Shown piece after piece: positions 12,301 to 23,650 of a DNA stretch of 64,000 nucleotides (positions within the stretch are counted from its first letter, which is position 1; every line of letters starts with the position of its first letter). The DNA is from Ciona intestinalis. Its lineage: Eukaryota; Chordata; Ascidiacea; Phlebobranchia; Cionidae. The DNA lies in the NCBI RefSeq assembly GCF_000224145.3, contig NC_020172.2, positions 606,850 to 670,849 of the forward strand, given 5' to 3'. Made by a program: the position numbers and the translations under genes. The notes below the pieces were generated by a model, which saw only the letters and a program-made list of their open reading frames with translations, had not been told where the DNA came from and did not search any database.

Positions 12301-14817
12301 ATTTTCTAATCGTGTGTTAAACAAATAACAACGCTTAACCTCTTTATAGGGAACAGTTCAAACGGTCAACTGCCGGCGCAAAGACTTAGTAACTCCAGGC
12401 ATGCTGTACCATATACAGGTGATGGGGAAGATAGCGTGGGCGAAACAGATGTTGAACTCGGCGAGTTTCAAGTCACTGGAAATCCTTCAAAGGTTTAAAT
12501 ATAAAAGTATAAGAATGAATGTAACTTGTTTATCTTTGCGTGTGCAGTAGTTGTAACTTACGCGCTTGATCCTATCGTAAAACATACTCACCATTTAGAA
12601 ATATGTTTCAATAATTGTTTAACAGTTAAAACTAAAAATCAAATTAAGGTATTAGTTATAGCATAGCCATTGTCTTGAAAAAAAATGATCCCCTACAGTG
12701 ATCACCCACAAATTTACAACTCGTAATCGGGCATAAGGTTTGTGGAACAGAACACCGGTGGTATAACGACTGTGTTTGCCTATCACGCGAAGAATACATT
12801 TAAGATACAATGATTTTTTAATCAAATCTGTCATTAAAATCTGTATTATAGTAGGGTGGGAGAAGAGGAATACCTTTTCATTCTGTTTTCTCGGTTTAAT
12901 TTGGTAGTCCACAAAGAATTAGAAAACCGTATCTTCGTCACGACTCTCATAGACCATTGTTAATCTTTTAAAAAACACTTTCAGGATATTTGTATATTCT
13001 GTCATAAAGGTGTCCCGTCTTATCCCACCCTACCATACCTAGTGCTGTAATTTTGTGTTTTTATTAAAATATGTTGCATGCAGTTGACCGTTCGAAGCAG
13101 CGACAGTGATTCTAGCGGTAGGGACCAACGGTATCGTGAGTTGAACGCTGATATTCCTCACCGAGTGCATTACCCTTCCAAAATACACAACAAAGGCGAA
13201 AATGGTGGACATAGACGTTCAAGAACCGATTTAATAAATATTTTAAACGATAGAACTATAACGGACCAGAGAGCGTTAAATAATCGCAGGCACTCGATGT
13301 TTGGAAACGGAAAAGGTAAAAAAATAGGTTTTTGTTTTGGCTACAAATATAATGCGGGGAGGGATGGATAGAGCTAGCACATGATATACACTATTCATTT
13401 TTTTTTGTTTCATTTTAAACATTTTTACCAACTAACAACACTCTTTTACAGTATAATGAATATACGGTTGTAAAATTATGTAACTATTCATAGTTAACTA
13501 CCAAATGAGAAGGATAAAAGAGAATAAAAACATGAACCATCTTATGCTAGCCTATACTATATACGATATTTTAATTAAACTTAACAGCAATTTGTTGTCA
13601 TAGCTATTGAGTCGCATTCTCACACTAATTTGAGTGGAATGGTTACACATCAAAAAGCAGGGAATTCTGTGGTTGAATTAAAATCGAAAAGCACAAGTCG
13701 AATTGACACCGATGATGTAAGTTTTGATCCATTTCTGTTTTGGCTCCACTTCCCCGCGTTTTTATTGTAAAACCGTGGTATTCTACGAAAAAGGAACTTT
13801 AACAAGTGGTATAAAAAATAATAAAATGCGAAATTATTAACCAAAAGTACAAAAGAACTTTCGGTTAATAATTTTATTATTTTTTTATCTCACTTGTTTG
13901 AGCCAGTGTCAATACTGCATTTTTTGATGTGTTAAATGCTAATTCTATAATTCAATTACACTGCGTAACGGTAAAAACAAACGCTCGGCTTAATCTTGAT
14001 TTATAAAGTCATGTTTACTTTGATTTACAAGCATTAGATTGTAAAATATGTTAATAGAGTTTGTTTGATTGCTATTAAAAAAAAGAATAATAAAATCGCT
14101 GTCTAAATAAACTGCAGCAAAATATGCAGTTTTAAAAATTTTACAAAAACACCTATATAGTAGGGTGGCGGAAGAAGAGACGTTTTTTGTTATTTTCTCG
14201 TCCCATTGAGTGGTAAACAAAGAACATTTAAAGAGTGATAAAACCGTATCCTTACGACTCTCATAAATCGTTGTTAATTCTTTAAAACGCGATCAGAACA
14301 TTTGAATATTACGTGCTAAAAGTGTCCCGTTTACCCCACCCTACTATACCAACTAATATTGAAGTTGTGGTAATACGTCTACCCTTGCCTATAAATCTGG
14401 GTGGTCTCGACATCTCATATAGAATAGTAAGTACATGGTTTTAAATTGCTATTTACTATGCAGGTTTCAAGGCACAGGCATCGCGGGGAAGATTTTGAAG
14501 ATACAGATAACGGAATTTATTTCAAAGCACCCCCAGTGTATGAGAAAAGAACAAAACACGACAAAACAAAAGTTTCGCTGCACAACCAACCTCCTACCCG
14601 CGGTCGATCATCTCGGTATGACGTCATGAACGGTGACGTCACAATACGTTCGGGACATGTTATAAACAATACTGGTTTAAAACCGGTTAGTCGTTCAAGA
14701 AATTCGGACACGTCATACTACACGGAAAAAGAACGAAAGAAAGAGAAATTGAGATACTTCTTTTCAGCAAAAGAACAAATGTTAAATAATCCCAATTTAA
14801 AATCGACGCCTTTGTAG
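9331..14817 (+). CDS. B-box zinc-finger protein with coiled coil, no RING (TRIM-like)
   Basis: Nine exons splice in frame: 9331-9556, 10112-10270, 10809-10924, 11118-11332, 11687-11826, 12350-12492, 13084-13315, 13604-13716 and 14464-14817, giving 565 residues. The ATG at 9331 is followed at once by a B-box 1 motif (CGVCGDSQDD, CTSCAKVMCAGC, then DHDH and HHGYH). B-box 2 spans the first splice (CSNKH, FCEVCQEFTCHTC, LDHQHH). A charged helical stretch (about residues 110-255, with REEMLKRKLTTELRKRSN) looks like the TRIM coiled coil. The last 250 residues are polar, basic and probably disordered, ending KSTPL. No RING precedes the B-boxes and no NHL, B30.2 or filamin domain follows. TRIM-like proteins are usually scaffolds or ubiquitin ligases; without a RING, intrinsic ligase activity is unlikely. 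Introns are full of MITEs. The exact orthologue is unknown. Confidence 0.85.
9571..9769 (+). mobile_element. MITE copy, forward, full length (first of a head-to-tail pair)
   Basis: One of the best preserved copies: TAGTAGGGTGGGGGAAGATG at the left, CTTCCCCCACCCTACTATAT at the right and AGTAAACAAAGAACATTCAA inside. It abuts a second copy directly. Confidence 0.9.
9766..9959 (+). mobile_element. MITE copy, forward (second of pair)
   Basis: It begins in the shared TATATAG of the preceding copy, TAGTAGAGTAGGGAAGATAG, and ends CATCTTACCACACTGTACTA. It is more diverged than its neighbour, so the two inserted at different times or are an old tandem. Confidence 0.8.
10299..10497 (-). mobile_element. 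MITE copy, reverse, 'TACCCC' subfamily
   Basis: Ends GTGGGGTAAGATGA and TTTTACCCCAACGTA, with an ACTAAATGGGAC interior. It is followed almost directly by a related copy. Confidence 0.65.
10500..10690 (-). mobile_element. MITE copy, reverse, 'TACCCC' subfamily
   Basis: Ends TTTGGGGAAGATGGATACCG and CCATTTTACCCCAACTGACT. It forms a second adjacent pair in the B-box gene intron. Confidence 0.65.
11480..11600 (+). mobile_element. SINE tail fragment
   Basis: It shares CACCTACAAAGTTACATATG and TGGTAACTCATAAGCGGGCA with the 3' part of the SINE at 3078-3400. The tRNA-like head is absent. Confidence 0.5.
12140..12288 (+). mobile_element. MITE fragment, 5' end missing
   Basis: The interior (CATTTGGTAGTAAACAAAGA) and a worn 3' end (TGTTCCATCTCACTACTATA) are present; the left inverted repeat is gone. 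Confidence 0.7.
12680..12800 (+). mobile_element. Diverged SINE tail fragment
   Basis: The block CCCCTACAGTGATC, CAACTCGTAATCGGGCA and AACACCGGTGGTATAACGAC parallels the SINE tail at 11480-11570 with many changes. Confidence 0.35.
12846..13036 (+). mobile_element. MITE copy, forward
   Basis: Ends TATAGTAGGGTGGGAGAAGA and GTCTTATCCCACCCTACCAT, with a moderately diverged interior. It lies in the B-box gene intron before exon 13084. Confidence 0.8.
13354..13562 (-). mobile_element. Worn MITE copy, reverse
   Basis: GCGGGGAGGGATGGATAGAG at the left and an ATCTTATGCTAGCCTATACT end at the right; the inverted repeats are strongly diverged. Confidence 0.5.
14154..14347 (+). mobile_element. MITE copy, forward
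   Basis: Ends TATATAGTAGGGTGGCGGAA and CGTTTACCCCACCCTACTAT, with GTGGTAAACAAAGAACATTT inside. Confidence 0.85.
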
Positions 14818-16290
14818 TTCCCCTTATAATGAGTTGTCTATGTTTAGATATATTTGTTGTTTTTATGCTTATCTAAAGCTTGCATTTAACATTTTGTTAA
14901 AAAATAGTCGACTTTTCCATTTCTTTGAGTTTAGTTACCTATACTCGACATAAAATCGTATTTTTTATAGCAAACTGTAATTAGTCTATTCTGCGTACAG
15001 CACAATTCAATTTGACACGCGGTTTCAAATCGAAACCTTCAGAACTCTGTTATCGTAAACGGTTCCCCGTCAATTGAGGAATAATTTCAGGCTCCTGTTT
15101 CACTTAAATAATCGACCGTTTATGTGCGGCCAATACGGGAAGGTGGTTTTCCGCGGACTTATCCGTTTACCTACACCGCCCCTGAGCGTCACTACGTCAT
15201 CAAAGCCAGAATGCAAATCTTCGCGCTGTAATTGGACACTTGAAAGTGATACGTCCGCCAATTGGTCGGCCTTGCATTTGAAATTTGCGGACATGCCCGG
15301 CCCTAATTCGATTGATCTAAATTCGGTAGACTTGTCTCAATTTGAACGGAGATATGAGGACAGTTATTATAGTTATTCCGAAATGGCTTTCATAACAAAA
15401 ATCACAATTGTCAAAATATATGTTCCGAAATGGTAGTAACGATTATTCCGCTTTTCCTTTAAAACGATTTACCCAAAATAAAAACGAGGCTTTATGAAAA
15501 ACCTTTTTTGCTATAGTTTTGTTGACCATTTTGGTTGTTTTGTTGAGAAATCAAATATGCAAGGCCGCGAGTCCATATACTTCGGCGCCGCCACAGTCAT
15601 CAAACGCGGCATTAAAATTTCATATGCGACTGCGTACACTGTACACTTTCTCATCGCACTCTGTTGTCACAAAACACCGCTGCTAAATACCGTTTGCTCC
15701 ATTTTATGACCACTTCGCTTCAGATTTGCAATGAATATTAATTCACAAAAAAAATCGCAAAGCCGTGCTGTCTCGTACATCGTATATTCGATTATTTTAG
15801 TGAGATAAATGTGAAACCAGAGACAGGAAATTCGTTTAGGTTTATAGCACATATTTTTTTGTTGGTAAAATTACCTTAGATACCTAAACAGTTAAACACA
15901 CGCTATTTATTCAGACTTTTTCAAAAATAATTTTTTTGCGTGAAGGGCCCTTTGTACAACATGATTCTTTTAACTAAACGCAACATTACTTTTAAATTTC
16001 TTCCAAATGTTACGTAAACTAAACAAAGTCGTATAAATTATTAAACGCTATCACTTTATTGCACTTTAAATATGACAAACTTGTGCAAAGAGCTTCTGTA
16101 CATGAATATATGCATGTGTGCACAACGTACAAAATGGCCGTGGGAAATGCATGAGCAAGTGCCGTTGCACAGAATACGAAATGAAATACCTATCACCACG
16201 TGTTTTAAAATGCAATAATGAGAAGGCTGTTATGTTATGTTTTATTTTGTTGGTCTGTTCAGCTAATGTCTGCGTATTTAATATCAGCTG

Positions 16291-16482
16291 CACAGTAGGG
16301 TGGGGGCAAGGTGGGACGTCTCTAGCACATAATATTCAAATATTCTGATTGTGTTTTAAACAAATAACAACGGTCTATGCGAGTCGTAAAGACACAGTTT
16401 TATAATTATTTGAAGTTCTTTGTTTACTACCAAATGGGACGAGGAATTATACCGATAAGGTGTACCATCTTACCCCACTGTA
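16291..16482 (-). mobile_element. MITE copy, reverse
   Basis: Ends CACAGTAGGGTGGGGGCAAG and ACCATCTTACCCCACTGTA. The interior reads TTTGTTTACTACCAAATGGG. Confidence 0.8.
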
Positions 16483-16689
16483 AACGATATTGATTTTTAG
16501 TGGTTTGAAAAATTTAATTTACGTTATAATTCATTTAGCCTTGCATGAAATTTTTAACATTTATGATTATTTTTCCTAAAACGTACTTTATTTGTTGTCA
16601 TTAGAAAAGCATTGAAGCTTTTATAGGCGAGAAATGGAATTACAATTAACGCAAACCAAGCGAATTTACCGAGTTACAAAATCCGCTAT

Positions 16690-16860
16690 CGTTTTTCGCT
16701 TTTCCGAGGTCGTTCAAATCAGGTGACGAGGAAAGCTCAAAATTACGGGCTAGGGTTTCAGAAATCGCGGCGGGCGCGAAAAAGTCGCGGTCCGGTTTCT
16801 GCCCGCCGCGAAGAGACGCGACGACAATCGAAAAAGCGCACTGCCGCGGCCGTAACAATC
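16690..16860. promoter_or_regulatory. CpG-rich patch upstream of Dlx
   Basis: A sharp local rise in GC with dense CpG (CGCGGCGGGCGCGAAAAAGT, GCCCGCCGCGAAGAGACGCG) in otherwise AT-rich DNA, 320-490 bp before the Dlx start codon. A core promoter or enhancer role is inferred from position and composition only. Confidence 0.35.
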
Positions 16861-17176
16861 AGTAATTATGACGCAGGTGGAATAGCAACGGCAAGGCATT
16901 GAAGCAAATGAAAGGGTCTATGATCATTTTAATTGGTTTGCAATATCCGAAATATGCAGTTATTAAGAAAGCTTGTGTACAGTTACTTTTCGAATAAAAT
17001 ATTACTGGCAGCTGCAGGCATATCATTTTTATAAGTGGCAGGTGGCGGGAATTGATTCTTTGGTTTGTATATACGAAGTTAAATATACAGTATAGCCACA
17101 TATTTGCAGCAACTTTTTACAGATTATTTTATCATAGACTTAAAATAAAACTTAGTTATATATTAAGACCCTTAAA

Positions 17177-19967
17177 ATGGCAACTGTAACCGAGACGGTG
17201 AACCAGCAGATCCCGAATCCAATTGACGACACTTCAGGCGCGTCATCAAACTCAACTACGTCACCAGGCAATGACGTCAGACCGTGGGTGCATGACGTCA
17301 AACGGGAACCCCCAGAAACTAATTGCTACCAACAGCACGCCACAAGTAGCAATATACCAGAACAGCCATATCATCACGGACTTTTTCCTATGAACAGTTT
17401 CAACGCTCAGTACAATAACAACAACCAAAAACCCGCTGTAACACCGGAAAATGGCCGAGGTTATTCATACAACCATTATAGCTACCCGGGTACTACCTTG
17501 CCAAATCATCATGTACCACAAGATACATCGCCCTCGTTTTTGGAAAGGAAAAGAATACACGAACCGGGGTTCGAAGCTGGGCACTTCGTGTCCAAAGCAA
17601 CAAACAATTTCTCGCACCGAACGCCTTATTTTCACGGTAGGTATTTGTTATGTTTCACATAAATTTTCAAATTAAACTCACATTTTTTTGTTGCATTTAA
17701 ACCTAGATATTTTTAAATTCTAAGAATTAAAGCAACATTGCATGCAAGACAGTTCTTTTTACGTGTGGCGACAAAAATTCAACATTAAAAAAAACTTTAA
17801 AAGATGTCTTCTTTAAATTGAAATAAAATCGGAAATATTCTTAACTTACCTAAATTTCTCAGAAACCCCGAATTACAACGTAAACCATCACCAGCCACCC
17901 ATGCGAGGAGTTTCAAGTCCTCGGAGTGTGGACTCCCAGGAGCAGGTGTTTCAAAACAATCCAAGTGTGCCAGGAATTTCGGAAGCGGAGGAAAAGTTTA
18001 ATCAATCATTGAGTGGAAACAGTTTCTATGGCGACCATGACGAAAACGCCAGAGACTCCGACACGGATACTCCGTCGGTACAAAATGGCGACGGCGGACG
18101 AGTGAAGGGCAAAAAGACTAGGAAACCACGCACAATATACACGAGCTACCAACTCCAGCAGCTCGTTCGAAGGTTTCAAAGAACTCAGTATCTTGCTCTA
18201 CCAGAAAGAGCAGAACTAGCTGCTTCACTTGGAGTAACTCAAACCCAGGTAAGTTTTCTAATACTTTAACTTGTAAACTCTACAGTCACATGTGCAAAAT
18301 TAACAAAACTAAGCCTAGCCGATATAGTGAACGCCAGAATTTCAGTTAAAACGCGGTATCCTTATATCTATCTGGCACTGAAATCTAAAGCTTTAGTATT
18401 GAATGTGCATTTAAACACAAACCATGTGTATTTAAAACTACGTGCTGAGCCGACTAAACTGAAATACTATGGTCGGTAGACCTTTAAAAACCGCTTTTAA
18501 TGGCCACCGTTTGAAAATTGCAGAGCGCAAGGCCATAGACAATTGCGACAATTTTTCTATTAAGGCGATTTGGGCAAAATGAAGCCATTTTACATAATCA
18601 ACGAGCGGTTGATTGGGTCGAATTAACTTTAAGCGATGGAAATTATTTCAGTGACAGCTGCAAAGGGGGTAATATTACAAGTTAGAAATTGATGCCATTC
18701 TGATTTATTACCACACCACTTTTTGTAACAATTTGCATTCAGTTTTTTGCTCAATTTCAACTTACATGAAAATTATAACGGAGTGTATTAAAAGCGAAAT
18801 AACCTAACAGTATTGTTGGGGTAATATAGATACCGTTATATATCATAAAATATCCCATATTTCCGAGTGTGTTTTAATGATAAACAACACTCTTTTTATG
18901 TGGTGTGGATACGGTTAAACAATTCATTATATATTCCTTATTTTACTATAAAATAGTACGATAAATAAAAATGAAAGAAAACCTTAGCCCTGCAACAAGA
19001 TAAATATTTTTATTTAATTTGTTTTTTTTATGCTGTAATCAAGGAAATGCATGTTGTACTCGGAAAACAAATCATTTTGATTTGGAACAAAATTTATGTT
19101 ATCGCAACAAAAAAAATTACTTGATTTGGTTTGATCTGTTTAGCTAACAAAACAAAAGTAGGACCTCTAGCGTACGTTTAAAGTCAGCATGTAAACCGAA
19201 CTGCAGAGTTTCGACATAAATTATTAAAGGCAGGGGCTCAGCCCTAAAATTGCTTCTTAAACACCTGCTTCCCATATGATGGGAGGGGCTTAGGAGAAGA
19301 CAATTTAGATCATCGAGATGTTTCGATCGATCAATTTAATATTCATTAAACTTCATAGCAATTTATCCGCCGGGCTCTAAATTGGTGTCGTAGACCCCTT
19401 TGACACATTGATGCATATGCCTATTCGTTTACGTTTTTTATCTTCTCGCAGATCAAAATATGGTTTCAAAACCGACGTTCGAAGTATAAGAAGCTTTTAA
19501 AGCAGCAACTTTTACATAAGCATCATGGTGCGGCTGATATCATGTCAATGGGCTTTGGGTTCGGCGGACAGCAGATCGACGAGCAATCAGGACCATACAT
19601 GACGTCGCCTTACTCGGAACAATATACACCCGAGAGCCAGGGGTGGGATAATGAAATGACAAGAAGTAGGAATGACCCATATCATCAGCGTCAGCAACCG
19701 CTGGTGGATCAAAACCAGTACCCGGTGAATATTAAGGAGTCTGGAGAGTTACCTGACTGCCGTATGGCGGTCCCACAGCTGCATTGGGAAGCCCAGTACC
19801 CAATGAATCCTAACCACGCGAGTCCTTATTCGAACATACCTGCTACACCACACATGGGGATCCCACTTAACGGGAGAAACCTACCAGGTGTAGTGGATTC
19901 GCACCATACTGACCCGGGCACAGCGGGCATGCGAAGAGACGGTATTTTGCAATGGGGCAGTCCATAG
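17177..19967 (+). CDS. Dlx: Distal-less (Dlx) homeodomain transcription factor, canonical copy
   Basis: Three exons, 17177-17636, 17863-18248 and 19452-19967, give 453 residues. The homeodomain (about residues 238-297) reads [20 protein letters not shown], then [20 protein letters not shown] and [33 protein letters not shown] and KIWFQN are diagnostic of the Dlx family. The intron at 18249-19451 splits the homeobox after TQTQ in phase 0, as in the partner gene at 21263-23650. Flanks are Pro/Ser/Asn/Gln-rich and probably activating. Dlx proteins are nuclear DNA-binding regulators; in ascidians Dll genes act in ectoderm and nervous system development. The start (AAAATGGCA) is the first ATG of an open exon. 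Ciona has a convergent Dll-A/Dll-B pair, which this probably is; I cannot tell which name belongs to which copy. Confidence 0.95.
18816..19003 (-). mobile_element. Worn MITE in the homeobox intron
   Basis: TTGGGGTAATATAGATACCG at the left, then TTCCGAGTGTGTTTTAATGA and an inverted interior. The right end is badly eroded. Confidence 0.45.
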
Positions 19968-21262
19968 ATAACGTGTTGCCGCTCTTTTGTATGAAAAAAC
20001 TTCTCAGTCAAATGTACGAATATGTTGAATGTTATTGTTACTATTTCAAATATTGGAATTTTCCTTCATATGCGCACGTGAAGTTGCGGATTGATATATC
20101 GTGATGACGTAATACAACTAAACCACGAACCTGACATTTGTCACAAAATCGAAGTTGAATGAATGAATATAAAGGAAGGTTTTGTGTATATGGTTTTTAT
20201 TGCTTCCTATGGGCTTAGCTAAATGTAAAGGGTCCTTAAAAATTATACGCTGTCACTTGTGTGCCGGTAGTATATAGCTACGCTTGTATCCAGAAAGAAA
20301 TCTGTCCAGGTGGCATTGTCACGTGAATTAAGCCGGGTAGGTTGCAAAGGAAGGCAGAATTATAGGTTCGGATAACGCAGGTTTTAATAACGGCAGAGGT
20401 AATTGGTGGGGCGAGCAATCATTCGGAACGCGGCCACGGCGAGCGGCAACAGCACGCTGTTATCATCGCATGCCGCATGTGCTCTGTGACGTAACAAACT
20501 AGGGGCGGAATTCGACAATACACCGACGCGGGTAGAAGTGGCACGCGATCATCACAAATCAGAACAACGCCGCGCGATTTATTAAAATTCCATGTGGGCT
20601 GTTATAAAAGGCAAACATTGCTGGTGATTTATATAGTGGAGGGGGGAGATAGGAGACTTAAGCACATATTGAGCAATATTTTTAAAATATGTACGGTATT
20701 AGGAGATACCACGAATTAGAACTATCATATGTTGATTAATTTACAACAATTTAGAAGAATGTATTAAAACACATGAAGAGGTATTTAGCGTTTCGTACAT
20801 CAGGTGTAGTTTTACCAATTTGTTAAACCATGCGAATACTTTTAAATTATACTGCAACATTTGATTGTGTCTATCATTAAATAGGTACCCGTAAAGTTAT
20901 ATTGCACCTTTGCCGGAGTCCCGCCTTCCCCCACCCTACTATATTAAAACCTAACATTTTGCTTTATGTTGTTTTCATTGAATAATGTCAACGTCACGGC
21001 AATAAATACGTTTATTCGGTTTGGTGATTGATAATGACAAACAGTGAATGTTGCAGATAAAGGCAAAATATATTGGCTGCTATTTCACAGACAAAACATA
21101 CAATATAATGTGCAGCATATTGTGAATTCCAACCTTGTTTTCGTGAGATTATATAAATTTATAATGAGATCTCATTAGCTACAATATGTTATATAGTGAT
21201 CGTGCGGTGCTGAAAAAAAAAAAAAAAAAAAAAAACTCATAAAGTGCAAAACGGTGTATAAG
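19968..21262. promoter_or_regulatory. Intergenic spacer between convergent Dlx genes
   Basis: About 1.3 kb of non-coding DNA between the two stop codons. It contains a GC-rich segment (about 20390-20590, with GGAACGCGGCCACGGCGAGC), a long MITE-like insertion (20631-20945) and a run of over 20 A at 21211-21233. In vertebrate Dlx bigene clusters the equivalent spacer holds shared enhancers; a similar role here is only an analogy. Confidence 0.4.
20631..20945 (+). mobile_element. MITE-related element, enlarged (about 315 bp)
   Basis: The ends match the family (ATATAGTGGAGGGGGGAGAT and GCCTTCCCCCACCCTACTAT). The interior is longer and unlike the standard 195-bp copies, so it may be a distinct subfamily or a copy with an insertion. 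Confidence 0.6.
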
Positions 21263-23650
21263 TTACCAAAAGTTGTTTTTATACGAATTAAATGTATTGG
21301 GTGTGTCAACAGTGTGCGTTTGGTGCATTTGGTGCGAGGTTGTTGGCATGTATGTGTCGGTTGAGTTAGGGTGACCGTATTGACCTTCTGTACAGTCGAG
21401 GTCTGCAGCGCGGTATGGCGGCTGTTGGTAGCTTTGGTTTGCGTCGCTTGTGGGCGCTAGAGAAGGATACGCGTTGGACTTCATAACACCGTGATCATAT
21501 TCGTTCGGATCGTAATTGACTCCAAAAGGAAGGTTGCTGTTCATTCCTGCGAAGGTAAAATGTACAGTTGTTATGAGCTAACATTGTAATATAGGGTAAT
21601 ATGAACATCGTTAACAAATAATATCCCATATTTCCCAATCATGGTTTTACTATTTATCAACTCTATTTTAAATTTGTTGGGTTATACGTTTGATAATTTT
21701 AGTAAATGTTTTTTTTTTTCACTAAATGGGGCAATAAAAGCAACAAAAATATCTTACACAAACCGACTACCGTAAAATACCAATTAGTTTTCGAATTTTA
21801 CCTTGGAAAGAGTTGGACTGCTGGTAGAGTTGGTAGTTCATCATTTGGTTGGTGAGATCTTGGGGAAAACGTTGGATTTCGCTTCCTTGATGGTTCGTTG
21901 GTAATGATGGATAATGTACAGTTCCTTGTCCCCCGTGTATATCAGGTCTAAATATAAATAAAGTTAATAATTATAATACTAATTCATATAGATAACTAAA
22001 ACGCCTTTAGCAATGAAGACAAAAAACGAACCTTGTTTTTTAATGCGCATTAGTATTAGACCTTTTAGTTATAATAAAACACGTAAAACTTACCCTTCGT
22101 TAGACGGGCAGTGTTGCTTCGGCGCGTTCCATTGCAGGGATTCAGCGTCCACGTGATCATCGTAACTCCTTGCACGCTTCACTGACTCCACGGGTGGTTC
22201 ACCATCAAAATCTGGAGCTTGATTATCAATGACTGACTGAATTCCAATCTCGTCCAAATCTTGAACAACTCCAGACTTCAACAACTTCTTAATCTTAGAT
22301 CGTCGGTTTTGGAACCAGACTTTAACCTGGTAAATATATTTTACATTAGAATAATGCTATTGAGAAATTACATAAATATATTTTGGACTGTTTAAAATAC
22401 CTGTGTCTGTGTAAGTCCTAGAGCAGCAGCTAGTCTTGCCCTTTCCGGCAAAGCTAGGTATTGTACTTTCTTAAAATACATATGCAGCTCCTGAAGTTGG
22501 TAATTTGAGTAAACGGTACGTGGGTTGCGTTTCTTTTTCGACTTGCTTGTATTGACCGAAGTATTTGGTTGCTCTGTTGTGTCATTGAAGGTCTCGTTGG
22601 ATGGAGAGTCATCTCCTGGATCGGAATCAACGGAAGATCCCGGGGAATTCTGTGATGAGGATGAGGGAGGACAATTTTGGAGATCGTCATCAGTATTTCC
22701 AACTTCATGTTCTAGGAAAAATAAATATTTAAATTTTAGAATTAAAACCTTGTTAGATAATAGTTAGTTTTTTTTTTATTGTATTTACCTGCGGGTATGC
22801 TCTTTGGGGAAGGGGGTGCAGTTTGTAAATCACTTTGGAAAAACGAATCAGTAGTTTGAGCAGCAGAGGTCTCGTCAGTATTATCTTCTGAAAATTAAAA
22901 ATAAATGTAAACTTGGCTAAAAATAATTTAACTGCAATGTTTGTATATAGGCGTACCGTGGATATGAGTTGGCGAAGATAAGTTTTCGGAAACACTGCAT
23001 TGCAGTTTCTCTTGTTCATCACTGTGTTTTGTAGCTTCCATTTGATTGAACACAGTTGCAGAGGTAGTGTTGCTCGCGTTTGTAATAGTGATTGAATGTA
23101 TATTGTCAGATTCAGGAGTTGTAGGTGGCGTGTCTGCTACAGTGTGAGATGGTAGTGCGTCCACTGGTTTCGGGAATGGAAAAGAATATTCAGAGTTGTT
23201 GTTGCTGTAATCTGGGAACGTATATTGGGATTCTTGTGGCGTTTGTGGCTGCAGCTTGTTTTTCTCAACTTGCCACACATCTGTGCTTGGAGGTGGTGTC
23301 AGCATTGGCTCAGCTATCGCATTTATGTTGTTATAGTTGCCTGTTACCGGACCGATTTTGTTTTCGTACGGGTAATAGTTTGTGTAATGCAAAGGCATCG
23401 TGCGGTATGGCAGACTGTTGTTGCCCTGCTGCTGGTAACTAATTTGCGGCAAATAGGAGTAATTGCTGCTCTGTTCGTGATTTTGATTGTCCACGGGCAT
23501 CGACGTTTTCTTGCTGAAATAAGCGGCGAATGTTGGAAATTCTTGCGACGTTTCAGCTGGTTTTGGCTCGTAGTTGCCTGCGGAAAACTGTGCAGAACTG
23601 TAAGCGCTTGGAGGATAAAATCCCATCGGAGATTCAACGACGCTTGACAT
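21263..23650 (-). CDS. Dlx: Distal-less (Dlx) homeodomain transcription factor, divergent copy
   Basis: Six exons on the minus strand, 22957-23650, 22789-22887, 22401-22711, 22094-22326, 21802-21947 and 21263-21546, join in perfect phase into 588 residues. The homeodomain (about residues 324-383) reads [20 protein letters not shown], then [20 protein letters not shown] and [19 protein letters not shown]. It keeps the Dlx LALPERA and WFQN signatures but differs more from other Dlx proteins (HMYFKK for the usual RRFQ.T; VKVWF for VKIWF). The homeobox intron sits at the same TQTQ codon as in the partner gene. The long N-terminal region is Ser/Thr/Pro/Asn-rich and the C-terminus rich in Tyr, Pro and Gln. 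It lies tail to tail with the canonical copy, the arrangement typical of Dlx pairs. Probably one of the Ciona Dll-A/Dll-B genes. Confidence 0.93.
21586..21779 (-). mobile_element. Worn MITE in Dlx intron
   Basis: AATATAGGGTAATATGAACA at the left, a CACTAAATGGGGCAATAAAA interior and an eroded right end. It occupies most of the last intron. Confidence 0.5.

Larger units (their letters stand above)
14818..17176. other. Intergenic region upstream of the plus-strand Dlx gene
   Basis: It holds one MITE (16291-16482) and a GC-rich, CpG-rich patch (16690-16860). A 120-codon frame at 15074-15436 has no recognisable domain and may be part of the B-box 3' UTR. No convincing exon was found. Confidence 0.5.

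Noticed and set aside
15074-15436. 120-codon plus-strand frame after the B-box gene
   Set aside because: No domain and no splice link; more likely 3' UTR or chance, though expression data could change this.
22928-23650. Overlapping plus-strand frames at 23125-23647 with many Cys and Leu
   Set aside because: They are antisense shadows of Dlx exon 1.
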